Source: Clostridium sp. (lineage in GTDB: Bacteria > Bacillota_A > Clostridia > Lachnospirales > Lachnospiraceae). From it: a stretch of DNA of 64,000 nucleotides. The position numbers and the translations under genes are program-made. Numbering within the stretch: position 1 is the first letter of the stretch; the number at the start of each line of letters is the position of its first letter. Under the pieces are notes generated by a model, which was not told where the DNA came from, did not search any database, and saw only the letters and a list, made by a program, of their open reading frames with translations. The DNA is taken from assembly GCA_023666975.1 (NCBI GenBank), contig JAMPAW010000005.1:10965-74964 (forward strand), in the 5' to 3' direction. Below are positions 21,701 through 29,924 of the stretch, piece after piece.

Positions 21701-22631
21701 TACCAGCATCTACTATATTAGAAATTGATTGCTCTACATAAGCAGATATACTGTCACCTTTTTCATTAATCTCTCTTTGGACTACAAGACATTGATCTAG
21801 TATTGCTTGTATGTTTACTAATGATTTAGAAACGGCATTAAATGCACCGACATAAGGTTTGAAATCAGTATTGCCAAACTTAATCGGGGTAAGATATGGA
21901 CATTTGAATTTTTTATTTGTAGAATCTAATGCGAAATCATCACAAAATCCAGACGATGAAACTCTACTCTGATAATCGCTATATGTCGTACTTGGTAAAG
22001 TTCCAGCAACTAATTCATTGTAGAGGTCTACATAGACATTACCATCATGTTCTGCACTATTGCATTCCAAAGCACCTGGAATTGATTTCATACCATAAAT
22101 AACTACACCAAGTTGAGCAGCAACAGCCATATTTACAACTGGACTAAGCTGTTTTACTGTCGGAAACTTATCGCTTTCTCCAAGGTTAAACTCTTCATCA
22201 GTGGCTCTGGCATATCCTACTAAGTCAACTTGAACCCATCCAGTATCATTTCTTTTGAGTACGACAGGATATTCAGTAGAGAGTGTAATATCGTTTCCAT
22301 CAGTAGAAATTACAGCACCATCACCTAAAGCACCAGATTTAATTGTAATTGCTTTTTCACTGTCCGCAGAATAAAGGAAAATCCATTGAGAATCAGGAAG
22401 AACACTTGTATCAATGTTTGATACTTCTCCTGTAGACACTAACAACTCCGTATCCACCTTCATTACAGCTCTGTCTACTGAAATAAAGCCATCATCTATG
22501 ATTACCGTTGCTTCTTCTTTTCCACCAAGGAATTGAGATATATAATCTCTAATATCACCATAATATGTTTTCCACAATGAGGTTATAATGGATTGATCAA
22601 GAATCGCACTTCTCGTTGGTAATTTTTTCAT
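18795..22631 (-). CDS. Large tail fibre with collagen-like, LamG-like and duplicated collar domains
   Basis: 1278 aa. Residues 1-50 match the N-terminus of the second fibre (LPTRSAILDQSII, then WKTYYGDIRDYISQFLGG), probably the baseplate attachment. A coiled region with Ile/Asn/Asp heptads (about 290-400) and a collagen-like GxY run (about 449-474) follow. Two copies of a collar-like module share DAS..SSTY.DNAPVQQ (about residues 724 and 1124). A laminin-G-like jelly roll lies between them (about 840-985). The C-terminus ends YQLRFIYANGSN. Trimeric receptor-binding fibre is inferred. AGGAAAACAG precedes the ATG. Confidence 0.8.
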   Translation of the reverse strand: MKKLPTRSAILDQSIITSLWKTYYGDIRDYISQFLGGKEEATVIIDDGFISVDRAVMKVDTELLVSTGEVSNIDTSVLPDSQWIFLYSADSEKAITIKSGALGDGAVISTDGNDITLSTEYPVVLKRNDTGWVQVDLVGYARATDEEFNLGESDKFPTVKQLSPVVNMAVAAQLGVVIYGMKSIPGALECNSAEHDGNVYVDLYNELVAGTLPSTTYSDYQSRVSSSGFCDDFALDSTNKKFKCPYLTPIKFGNTDFKPYVGAFNAVSKSLVNIQAILDQCLVVQREINEKGDSISAYVEQSISNIVDAGNVAVANVETDQIIALDEIGIAKTNAVNDINTTKVNALSDISAKKIEITDEGEAQRNLVVSIGNNQISLIENKAEEIQNETKRIGRIWATGEDEEVDTIAPGQNEHSSRGYADLSMAIANTPEDVPVDTSTLLALEIFQGPKGDKGDQGLQGPQGEKGDKGNEGPYYTPSVSESGDLSWTNNGMLTNPATVNIKGPKGQNADGILVYNPEQSYSLNELVIVSGEDVKIYKSLVDNNTQPLTDTEAWEEISLGGGSAKIGDIGISLFVNESQNLRRILNGQLISSVQFSGFLNFLKDIRDTNPNLFTTETNWQAEVTNSKLGQCGKFVIDEEDGTIRLPKVVNINGLQDLALLGGIKAESLPNINDSVHSYVGIFDDDTEGALYADTKGTAVPNYQSGSKNYDLHIDASRSSSTYKDNAPVQQEAVQYLYFIQVATGTEESIDVTREIELNNPFSLFDIKWSDHELNNISWVRSDDFEWKEGSVYLAAYNEILSEYTSNDSLEQKDYYTPQFTTRGDINIDNQYFASNFTTSNYIVPNLGFFGGDQDWYIQTSFYTGNDVQSDQSIISTSVPYQHIGISVRNGAFRFESFTNGTTTNLFTLDTSAFVTTNTFYKLRCGYILSSKTYYLDLWDEEQQSWNRLKSVSNVGPISSIAGNFLVGVDQGGTVYQNAFLGKIDLKELTFQLSLSPSWTPYKNMVSYRRTPKGYKIAEGSQNSYIDKIYNDEGVSWYYMIDGTNQRFKLPRSKYNVVGIRNGAGDYVDESLPNLTGEVYCDAGVSGAQGVFQVLPNPYGGETTGAYSNRIGFDASLFSSTYQDNAPVQQRATEAYLYFYVGETVQDANLINAGRILEQFHNKANKDFSNLSSEAKKAMAHAAMPSDKYIDLSAGASGAVYVAPDDGYFSFGCRTSSTASWATLVNTVTGLSSQIHSSLGVGNGMEIFLPCSREDSVSIRYYSATPYQLRFIYANGSN
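19150..20710 (-). repeat. Internal duplication in the tail fibre
   Basis: Two protein modules of about 120 residues (roughly 20350-20710 and 19150-19540) share SLPN, DAS-x-x-SSTY-x-DNAPVQQ and YLYF blocks. The LamG-like part lies between them. DNA identity is modest, so the duplication is old. Confidence 0.55.
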
Positions 22632-22641
22632 CTGTTTTCCT

Positions 22642-22908
22642 CTAATCTTCTACATCTGAACAGTCAAGACAAAGCTCGGCAATCTCTTGAATTACTGAAT
22701 TATTCTTTTTCCACTTTTTTACAACTTGTTCCTTTTGGAGGACAAAATATGATAAATAGTTTTCTCCTGGCTTTGTTAACTCCACAAGAGGAAGAAAACC
22801 ATCTTCACGCATTAATTTTTCATCAAGGTTATAATTGAGAATGTTTCCCTTGTTTTGTGGAGCTAGTTCTACCTCATGTTCGTTTATAAATTTCACAAAT
22901 GCTACCAT
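22642..22908 (-). CDS. Small protein between fibre genes (88 aa)
   Basis: MVAFVKFINEHEVELAPQNK..., acidic C-terminus CSDVED. GAGGATGAGAT precedes the ATG. Its place between the glycine-rich tip gene and the large fibre suggests a fibre chaperone or connector. No family recognised. Confidence 0.45.
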   Translation of the reverse strand: MVAFVKFINEHEVELAPQNKGNILNYNLDEKLMREDGFLPLVELTKPGENYLSYFVLQKEQVVKKWKKNNSVIQEIAELCLDCSDVED

Positions 22909-22917
22909 ATCTCATCC

Positions 22918-23493
22918 TCACTTTATAAATCTTATCTTCAAATATCCGTTCCCACCAGGTTGTCCAGCGCAGGTATCACAAACAGGTCTACCAGCTTTTC
23001 CTGGACCATTATAATCCCATGTTATAGGAGAAACACCGTCATAAACACCAGCATCATTTCTAATTACTGTATATGGTGCTGTTATTGAATATGTGCAAAC
23101 ACTAGAATATCCAGTAGCACCACCATTACGTCTTCCGTTTCCTTGCGTTCCTCTAGTTGCTATTATATTTGCTTGCGAATGAGTAAATGTTGAGTTTTCA
23201 CCAGGTTGCCCGTTATTGTTTCTAGCATAAGCTCCACACCCAGACCCACCTTTGCCAATATAGTATGAAACTCTTCCTTTTTTTAACTTCATTTGAACAA
23301 CAATAATCGCTCCAGAAGCACCAGCAGGATTTGACGATCCGCCTCCAGCACCGACAAGAGTAACTTCATACCATCCAGTCGTTAGGAGTTCAAAACTTCC
23401 ACTTCCTACGCTAGTTATGACCAGAAGGTCTGTACCTCGCTTGTATGGCTCTTTCTTTCCTCCAAGAGGGAAAAAAGGCGTTTTTAACGACAT
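22918..23493 (-). CDS. Glycine-rich tail-tip adhesin-like protein (191 aa)
   Basis: Starts MSLKTPFFPLGGKKEPY at 23493, overlapping the fibre stop (TAATG). Residues 45-185 are a glycine-rich domain with TLVGAGGGSSNPAGASG, GKGGSGCGAYARNNNGQPGE, RGTQGNGRRNGGATG and GPGKAGRP, ending GGNGYLKIRFIK. Poly-glycine sandwiches of this type cap phage fibres (as in gp38 adhesins) and bind host surface receptors. Sequence in such loops is usually variable. Confidence 0.65.
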   Translation of the reverse strand: MSLKTPFFPLGGKKEPYKRGTDLLVITSVGSGSFELLTTGWYEVTLVGAGGGSSNPAGASGAIIVVQMKLKKGRVSYYIGKGGSGCGAYARNNNGQPGENSTFTHSQANIIATRGTQGNGRRNGGATGYSSVCTYSITAPYTVIRNDAGVYDGVSPITWDYNGPGKAGRPVCDTCAGQPGGNGYLKIRFIK

Positions 23494-24419
23494 TACCAAT
23501 ACCCCTGTAAGTTTCCGACCCAACTTGCTCCATTATCAGTAGTCATAAATACCAATAAATATTTGTGCTGTTCTCCCACATCAGGAGCTTCACCATTTAA
23601 CCAAGAGACATTTCCGGGGAATGAAATAGATGAAACAACTTGCATATCTAAAAGCAATTGGAATGTGTAACAATCAGACACAGGTTTAAGTGCACCTTTA
23701 TCAAACTTAAAGGCGACCCCTCCTCTAACTGTATATAGATACATAGGAATATCATCTTCCAATGCTATAGTATCGCCAACAGCTTTAGTTTTCTGATAAA
23801 TAGTAACTGGATAAATCTTGGTATTTATTGTTGTTTTTAATGATGAGACTGTTTCCGCAACTTGCTTTGGCGTAACAATAACATCTTCAGCAGTACCAGC
23901 ATCATATTCTTCTTGCGTTGCAAAACGAGCTAATCCATATATACCACTTGTTGCTTTGCTCAACAGATCATTGTTTATAAGACCATCTTGTCCAAAGATA
24001 TATCCAGACGTATTTACTTGTTGCCAGAAACTACCAACTCTGAGCAACATAATTGTAAAATTGCTTGTCAGAATAACATCTTGATTCTGGAAAAGAAAGA
24101 TAGAACCTTGACCACCCCAAGAATGACGTATTCTAATATTAACATCGTTTTTTTGAACAGATAAAAACAAAACACTACCATCAGGCATATTTGTCAAACG
24201 AATAGTCTCAACAATGTCTGAACTTTCTTTGCCTTCTGGAGATAATGAAACAAAACAAGAAGTTGGAGTAAATGTATTATTAGATATGCTAATATTCTCA
24301 GCAACAGCTCCTCCAGGTAGCTGAGTAATGAAATCTCTGATATCTCCATAGAGTGTTTTCCACACACCCGTATTGACTTCAGGATCAATGATAGAATCTT
24401 TTGTTGGTAAATTTGTCAT
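23493..24419 (-). CDS. Tail fibre/baseplate adaptor paralogue (308 aa)
   Basis: N-terminus LPTKDSIIDPEV then WKTLYGDIRDFITQLPGG is paralogous to the large fibre. Middle residues 130-200 include GLARFATQEEYDAGTAED, a motif common in tail fibre proteins (ATQEEvdaGt). The C-terminus is a beta-rich domain (SSISFPGNVSWLNGE). It carries no collagen region. Directly downstream of the gpJ-like gene behind its own promoter. Confidence 0.7.
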   Translation of the reverse strand: MTNLPTKDSIIDPEVNTGVWKTLYGDIRDFITQLPGGAVAENISISNNTFTPTSCFVSLSPEGKESSDIVETIRLTNMPDGSVLFLSVQKNDVNIRIRHSWGGQGSIFLFQNQDVILTSNFTIMLLRVGSFWQQVNTSGYIFGQDGLINNDLLSKATSGIYGLARFATQEEYDAGTAEDVIVTPKQVAETVSSLKTTINTKIYPVTIYQKTKAVGDTIALEDDIPMYLYTVRGGVAFKFDKGALKPVSDCYTFQLLLDMQVVSSISFPGNVSWLNGEAPDVGEQHKYLLVFMTTDNGASWVGNLQGYW

Positions 24420-24437
24420 ATTTTTTTCCTTAGACGA

Positions 24438-24466
24438 ATATTAACATATTTAGTCTTTTCTGTCAA
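24438..24466 (-). promoter_or_regulatory. Promoter (minus) for the fibre genes
   Basis: TTGACA (24461-24466), 17-bp spacer, TAATAT (24438-24443), in the short gap before the fibre gene start at 24419. Confidence 0.65.
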
Positions 24467-24467
24467 A

Positions 24468-27400
24468 TTACATATAGCCTCGGACATCAGCGTCAACAAC
24501 GCCTTCAACCATATTTCCTTCAGCGTCATAACATACTACTAATGGACCAGTTAAATTGTAGTCAATAATCTTATAAGATACCGCAGAACTTCCACCGAAC
24601 AACGTTAAGAATACTTTATTAATAACCTTGAAGTTTTTGGTTATAGGCAATCTTGTACCTGTTGCAGATATTGTCACATTAGATATTGTTTCGCTTACAT
24701 CTGGAGCGTCAATTTTAGCAATGAGTTTATTAATAACACCTTGCTGTTCTCCAGCAGCAAAAACAACTTTAATCTCGACCCTTTCTTTACCTATCAATAA
24801 CTTATCTGGGAATAAGAACCAGTTGTATTCTTGATCATAGAATAACTCATCCTCATCAGGCTTATAGAATGTTTTTTCTTCTGGAGGATAGAATGGATTT
24901 TCAGACTCTCGTCTATAATATATCTTATAGACACCATCCATGTCCCAATCTAGTTTAATATAAGCGTTTTCAATATCTCCACCATACTCAACAAAGAAGT
25001 TATATGTCATTTCGACATAAGAATTGCCTTTATAGAACTTCTCGCTGTCTTCTTTGTAAAATTTACTGGAGTCAGCATTATAGAAAATAGAAGTTTCATA
25101 AGCAAAAAGACGTTTGTCGTGTATCTGTCCTCCGTTTATCTCACCGGGAAAATCATTATTTGCATAATCGTATTCCCATAAAATATTGTCGTACTCAACA
25201 TCGCCATTATAAAAAGATATAACAGCAGGATTTGTACTTTCATTTCCGACATTATCGACAGCAACAACAAACAGAGTTAGTATTCCTTCAGGAAGAGTTG
25301 CTGTTGTAAATGGAGGAGAATCCCAAAGTGATTGGGTATGTGCTCTAACAGCATGATCTTTCCAAGTATCGAACCCATAGCTATAATATATTCTAAATCC
25401 AGCAAAGTCTTTGGGTTTATTTTCATAGTTCCAAGTAATATTATAGCCTTGTCTATCAATAGCATCAATATTAGGCGGTGGTAGAGTTTTTCCAATAACA
25501 TACGTAGTAATCGTAGTCCATTCAGAAGCCAAACCTGTTCTTGTTACATAGCGAGTATTAACTATATAGTTTTTTTCGTCATCTACTTCTTTCAATGTAA
25601 CAACATCATAACCAGTATAAGGGAAATCTACTTTCTTAACAAATGGGCTATACTCTTCTTGATAAAATACTTGTACTCTTTCAATATCAGCAGATTCATT
25701 TTCTTGAGGAGTCACAACATAAGATATAGCCGCGTTCCAACTTCCTGACAAGTCTTGCCATAAGACACTTTCATCGGAGACAATATTGTCAACAATTGGT
25801 TTTCCGGGAGTGTTGTTTCCAAATCCAACATTATCAGTCATCATTGGATCAAATGGTAGCAACTCATCAAGAGATTCATCATGTATTTCAGATGCTTCAG
25901 GAACTAAAGTTAATGTGGCAGTTAAATCATCACCTGGCTCAATCTTTGTGATAATTGCACGCAAGGAAACACGATCGGTTTCACCAAGGAATATTTGGTC
26001 TCCATCTTGGACATCCATTATGACAGGATTTAATAATTCCACAACATCAGATGACTTTGTGTTTCCATCAATAGCATGATAAGTCAATTTCCCTAAAGAA
26101 TCTCGAATTATTATCGTGTAATTTCTTTCTTGTGGCAGTTCAAAGAAATCATCTAACCATAACTGGCTAACTCTATTTTGCTCGTCACGATATACCTGTT
26201 TTATTCTTGCAGAGCCTATACCAACTTTAAGAACATCATGTGTTAGAAGGACTAAATCTCCTAAGTTAACGATAAGGTTTTCGACATCTTGAGAAACGGT
26301 GTATGTCTCTGGACGGAGTATGCACTGTCCAAGCATAAACTTGCCCCATCTGAAAGCCAATTCTCTGCTAGTACATCCATAAGTATCTATACTTTCGAAG
26401 TCAGTAGCAGTATGCTCATCGTATCCAGGAACATATACAATAACTTCTTGCTCAGACCAATCTCTTTCTGGCTCAATATACTTTACTTTAAATGCGTGTA
26501 GGCTTTGATTGAAACTTTTCGAAAAAGAAAATCCGAAAGAGTTGCGAGGAGAAATTGCTGCAACAGGCGATTTAGCCATCTTATCTAATACGATAGTATA
26601 CTTGCCATTTATGTTTGTAAATAATGCTTTAGCAGCAGAACACATATCATTAATACAAGACAGTCTTGTGAAATTTCCGTCTATTGCTTTATCAACAAGC
26701 CAATCAGGATATGTTCTAGCCCATTCCTTAAATGATTCTATATCAATATTATCATAATCTACCTTTGTGACACAAGCATTGCCAACAAGCATATCCAAGA
26801 CGTGCCAAGCAGGATGTCTTGTTAATTCCCAAGTGAAATTTTCATTCTCTATTTCTTTTGTGGTTTGTTTGCTAAAAGACAATAAAGGAATGCATGGACC
26901 AGAGACGCGCCCCTCTGTCGTCCAAACACTTCCTGTCCAAATTTTCCTAGAAGATGAGTCTGAATGTCTTGTGATTTTAAGTTTGAAGTTAGTTAGTTCA
27001 CTATCCGATGATAACTTATACTTAAATGTTTGAGGTGTAGAATTAGATCCAGATACAGTAAAACTTCCACTTCCACTATCTTGGTCTGAAGTCCATTCAT
27101 AATTAAATTTACTTGTTGCTGTTCTGCCACTCATTGTGCTGTAAACACCATCCTTAAATTGGAATGTCAAGTCTACATTTCCAATAGGTTCTTGAGCTTC
27201 CCAAGTAAATGTAGTAGGAGCAGAACCAATCGTTCCAAGTTCTTTTTTTATAATTGTTGTAGTATCTATAGTTTCTTGAGAACCTGTCGCTGGAACTCTT
27301 CCATAACTTTCACATAAAGCTGATATGCCGTTTAGATTTCCATTAAGTTGATCCGTTGACTTAACTCTTATCGCCATCAAACACAATCCAGATATTCCAA

Positions 27401-28607
27401 CAGGATATTCAGATGAGAAATATCTAACGCCAGACAATATTGGAGGTTGACCTAACGGTTCATCATAATTATAAGACTCATATCCGCCAGTTTTCTTTAC
27501 AGATATTTCGTACGTTCCTTTTTTAGGAAACTGTATTCTAATATCTCTTGTAAATGGTGTTTGTGTAGAATAGTAATATGATGGAGTAGCACAAGTTATC
27601 CATTCAGAAGCTCCTTTTTCTCTATATGCAATAGATAAATTGCTTGTGTTTGGTTTTGTTTTTCGTCCTGATTGTCTCCACAAACCACCAGGATAACTAA
27701 TAACAACAGAAGCCTCTTCTACTTCAGTAAGAGTTTCAATAATCGTTGCAGGGTTTTTATTAGAAAGAGTAATAGAGTAGTTAATACTTTTGACTGTATT
27801 AGAATAAAGAGATAATGGCTCATCGTCAGGCCACCCTTCTCTTATTTCATATTCAAAATCAGAATATGTAGATAAGTTATCTGTACCAATTTTTATCTCT
27901 GATACTTTTAACGGACCATATCCAAAACAGAGAAGACAACGCAAATATGTGTCACTTCCTACTTGCTCTGTATAGTCAGGAGCAACTTTATATGGGGAAA
28001 ATCTTGTTCTACCATAAATTTTAGGAATTGAATTATATGCACTAACTTGGTTGGAACTTCCTTGGAGAGATCTTTTAGTTTCTCCAACATTTTGCTGTTG
28101 TTGTGTAGGGGCTTTAATTAATGATGCACCCAATCCCAAAGTCAAAGCAGCAACAGCTCCATATGTTAGTCCATACACAGCCATTCCTGCAAGGCCCATT
28201 ATTGAGGCTCCAGCTAACGAACTTGCTGCAACAGTTGTGGTTGCTGTACTGAATGCAGCAGAAAATGCTGCCCCAGCAGCCATAGGAGCGACAACCATAG
28301 CAGCAACAACAATAGCAGCCATAGCAATCATATTCATAGATGATTTACCGCTGCCACCACCTCCACTGAGGCGAACCATAATCTGATAGTGCTCTCCATC
28401 TTTAGGGAATGTTTCTGCCCATTTATCTCTGGATATTTCTTGTGCGTTATCTAAGTTCTCATCTAATTTCAAAACGACAAGATTATCTTTGTAGGCTTGT
28501 GGCATATCAAGACTATCGACAATTCTCTGAAAATCGTCACCGAAATTTATCGTTAATAAATCATTCTTTCTGTCAAATGGATTTTTAATTAATCTTATTT
28601 CTGCCAT
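24468..28607 (-). CDS. Tail tip attachment protein, gpJ/TipJ-like
   Basis: 1379 aa. Residues 1-85 are an N-terminal domain; 91-165 are a long Ala/Gly/Met hydrophobic region typical of lambda J homologues. IPKIYGRTRFSPYKVAPDY (about 194) starts the conserved tip domain that follows NlpC/P60 and DUF1833 proteins. Further on, fibronectin-type modules (about 960-1160) contain SYVVTPQENESADIERVQVF and ITWNYENKPKDFAGFRIYYS. The last 200 residues have a repeated FY pattern (FYNADSSKFY, then FYKEDSEKFYKG). It forms the trimeric central tip that meets the host receptor and fits tape-measure and minor tail genes next to it. Confidence 0.85.
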   Translation of the reverse strand: MAEIRLIKNPFDRKNDLLTINFGDDFQRIVDSLDMPQAYKDNLVVLKLDENLDNAQEISRDKWAETFPKDGEHYQIMVRLSGGGGSGKSSMNMIAMAAIVVAAMVVAPMAAGAAFSAAFSTATTTVAASSLAGASIMGLAGMAVYGLTYGAVAALTLGLGASLIKAPTQQQQNVGETKRSLQGSSNQVSAYNSIPKIYGRTRFSPYKVAPDYTEQVGSDTYLRCLLCFGYGPLKVSEIKIGTDNLSTYSDFEYEIREGWPDDEPLSLYSNTVKSINYSITLSNKNPATIIETLTEVEEASVVISYPGGLWRQSGRKTKPNTSNLSIAYREKGASEWITCATPSYYYSTQTPFTRDIRIQFPKKGTYEISVKKTGGYESYNYDEPLGQPPILSGVRYFSSEYPVGISGLCLMAIRVKSTDQLNGNLNGISALCESYGRVPATGSQETIDTTTIIKKELGTIGSAPTTFTWEAQEPIGNVDLTFQFKDGVYSTMSGRTATSKFNYEWTSDQDSGSGSFTVSGSNSTPQTFKYKLSSDSELTNFKLKITRHSDSSSRKIWTGSVWTTEGRVSGPCIPLLSFSKQTTKEIENENFTWELTRHPAWHVLDMLVGNACVTKVDYDNIDIESFKEWARTYPDWLVDKAIDGNFTRLSCINDMCSAAKALFTNINGKYTIVLDKMAKSPVAAISPRNSFGFSFSKSFNQSLHAFKVKYIEPERDWSEQEVIVYVPGYDEHTATDFESIDTYGCTSRELAFRWGKFMLGQCILRPETYTVSQDVENLIVNLGDLVLLTHDVLKVGIGSARIKQVYRDEQNRVSQLWLDDFFELPQERNYTIIIRDSLGKLTYHAIDGNTKSSDVVELLNPVIMDVQDGDQIFLGETDRVSLRAIITKIEPGDDLTATLTLVPEASEIHDESLDELLPFDPMMTDNVGFGNNTPGKPIVDNIVSDESVLWQDLSGSWNAAISYVVTPQENESADIERVQVFYQEEYSPFVKKVDFPYTGYDVVTLKEVDDEKNYIVNTRYVTRTGLASEWTTITTYVIGKTLPPPNIDAIDRQGYNITWNYENKPKDFAGFRIYYSYGFDTWKDHAVRAHTQSLWDSPPFTTATLPEGILTLFVVAVDNVGNESTNPAVISFYNGDVEYDNILWEYDYANNDFPGEINGGQIHDKRLFAYETSIFYNADSSKFYKEDSEKFYKGNSYVEMTYNFFVEYGGDIENAYIKLDWDMDGVYKIYYRRESENPFYPPEEKTFYKPDEDELFYDQEYNWFLFPDKLLIGKERVEIKVVFAAGEQQGVINKLIAKIDAPDVSETISNVTISATGTRLPITKNFKVINKVFLTLFGGSSAVSYKIIDYNLTGPLVVCYDAEGNMVEGVVDADVRGYM

Positions 28608-29014
28608 CTGTAAGCCTTATATAATCTTCCTGTCCACTTGGGAAATACTCTTTCCACACAACACTCTGTTCCATTAAAACAATGCAGAAAAGTGTCTTTG
28701 TTTAATGCAACTGCAATATGAATTACATATCCGCACATCCTAAATAAAACGACATCGAACTCTTTTATCTTATCCAAAGGAACTTCCTCCCAATTATTCT
28801 CTGCTTCCTGCAATATAAACTCGTGAAGTCCTTTTTTTATAGCCTCTTGTTCTTCTTTATCCTGACTTTTATAAAATCCAATGTTAAAATAATCGGGTAT
28901 TGTTATTCCTAATTCATCTTTATAAACTTTATGGCATAAACCATAGCAGTCAAGTCCATTCTCATCACGACCTAATTCTTTGTAAGGAATACCAATGTAT
29001 TTATCATACCACAT
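28595..29014 (-). CDS. NlpC/P60-family tail peptidase
   Basis: 139 aa. MWYDKYIGIPYKELGRDENG then LDCYGLCHKVY supplies the catalytic Cys after Asp (DCYGL). A His follows in GYVIHIAVAL and a polar residue in TFLHCFNG. This is the phage-tail K-like NlpC/P60 fold, which cuts peptidoglycan stem peptides during DNA entry. It overlaps gpJ by 13 nt and abuts the DUF1833 gene, as in other lambdoid tails. Confidence 0.8.
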   Translation of the reverse strand: MWYDKYIGIPYKELGRDENGLDCYGLCHKVYKDELGITIPDYFNIGFYKSQDKEEQEAIKKGLHEFILQEAENNWEEVPLDKIKEFDVVLFRMCGYVIHIAVALNKDTFLHCFNGTECCVERVFPKWTGRLYKAYRWQK

Positions 29015-29508
29015 CAGAATAACGCTGGGAAAGTAGTTGCATCAAATTTGTCTTTAGGGAAAGGCTCATCAAGAAATCTGTCTGCAATTACTGTGCCTTC
29101 AACAGTAAGAGCATCACATTCTACACCTGCAAGTTTCATATTCCACGGTCCGGCCTCTGTTTGCTCTGTATCACTCGATAAAACGATTTCAAGAGTAACA
29201 AGAATTGGTGATGAAATGCTTCTTATTGTTTCTGTAATAGAACGATCAACATTTGCGATAGTTAACTTAACTTCATTAGCAGTATCATTACCCTCGCCAG
29301 GGAGTGTAATCTTGAACGGGCACGCAATAAACTCATTGCCTTTGTGAGATATTTTTCTCGGTTCACCATTTTCTGTTTCGGTTGAATTATATACATATAT
29401 AGGTGAAAACCCTTCTTTGTCTGGATCAAGAGTTAGAAGGGTGTAAAAAATTTCATCTGTTTCTTGAGCGAATATGGCTCTAAGAGTGTTGTTGCTTAAA
29501 GTTCTCAT
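29014..29508 (-). CDS. DUF1833 tail protein
   Basis: 164 aa, MRTLSNNTLRAIFAQETDEI then FYTLLTLDPD and the middle IACPFKITLPGEGNDTANEVK. DUF1833 proteins stand between the minor tail protein and NlpC/P60 in many siphophage tail operons and are probably baseplate components (lambda gpL-like role). ATG at 29508 is preferred to GTG at 29517. The promoter at 29516-29544 would then give a nearly leaderless mRNA. Confidence 0.75.
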   Translation of the reverse strand: MRTLSNNTLRAIFAQETDEIFYTLLTLDPDKEGFSPIYVYNSTETENGEPRKISHKGNEFIACPFKITLPGEGNDTANEVKLTIANVDRSITETIRSISSPILVTLEIVLSSDTEQTEAGPWNMKLAGVECDALTVEGTVIADRFLDEPFPKDKFDATTFPALF

Positions 29509-29515
29509 AGCAAAC

Positions 29516-29544
29516 ACTCTACCATAAAACGGCTATTTTGTCAA
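29516..29544 (-). promoter_or_regulatory. Late-type promoter (minus)
   Basis: TTGACAaaata -35 (from 29544), 17-bp spacer, TAGAGT (29516-29521). Confidence 0.5.
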
Positions 29545-29549
29545 ACAGA

Positions 29550-29924
29550 CTAAGGAATGATAGCCAAGTCTAAAGTAAGAGAAAAGTATTGTCCGGAATT
29601 GCTTTCAGGAGATATTGTCGGTCTATTTTCAGGATCTTGTATCTGGAAATATGTTTCAGCACCAGTTAAAGGATTTACCCACTTAAACGGCTTTACTCCA
29701 CCCATTATAGTATTATCATACCATTCCTCAAATAATAGAACCTGATTAATTGTTAAAACCATAGATACCTTCATTGGGCGAGGTGCAGACATAGACCTAC
29801 GTCTTCTTTTTGACGGCCCAGTGTCCATATCACTCTTGATCACTTCAGAGCGACCAATCGTCATAGAAAATCCATTTGTTAATGGTATTTGTGGAAGCCC
29901 TAAAGGCCACACTTCACTAATCAT
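29550..29924 (-). CDS. Minor tail protein (124 aa)
   Basis: MISEVWPLGLPQIPLTNGFS start, PSKRRRRSMSAPRPMKVSMV and GVKPFKWVNPLTGAETYFQI: the pattern of lambda gpM-like minor tail proteins that follow the tape measure. It likely forms a baseplate hub ring. It shares 4 nt with the tape-measure stop. Confidence 0.7.
   Translation of the reverse strand: MISEVWPLGLPQIPLTNGFSMTIGRSEVIKSDMDTGPSKRRRRSMSAPRPMKVSMVLTINQVLLFEEWYDNTIMGGVKPFKWVNPLTGAETYFQIQDPENRPTISPESNSGQYFSLTLDLAIIP

Noticed and set aside
28335..28370. SGGGGSGKSS in the gpJ-like protein as a Walker A ATP site
   Set aside because: It is a flexible Gly/Ser linker before the hydrophobic region; no Walker B or other ATPase motif follows.
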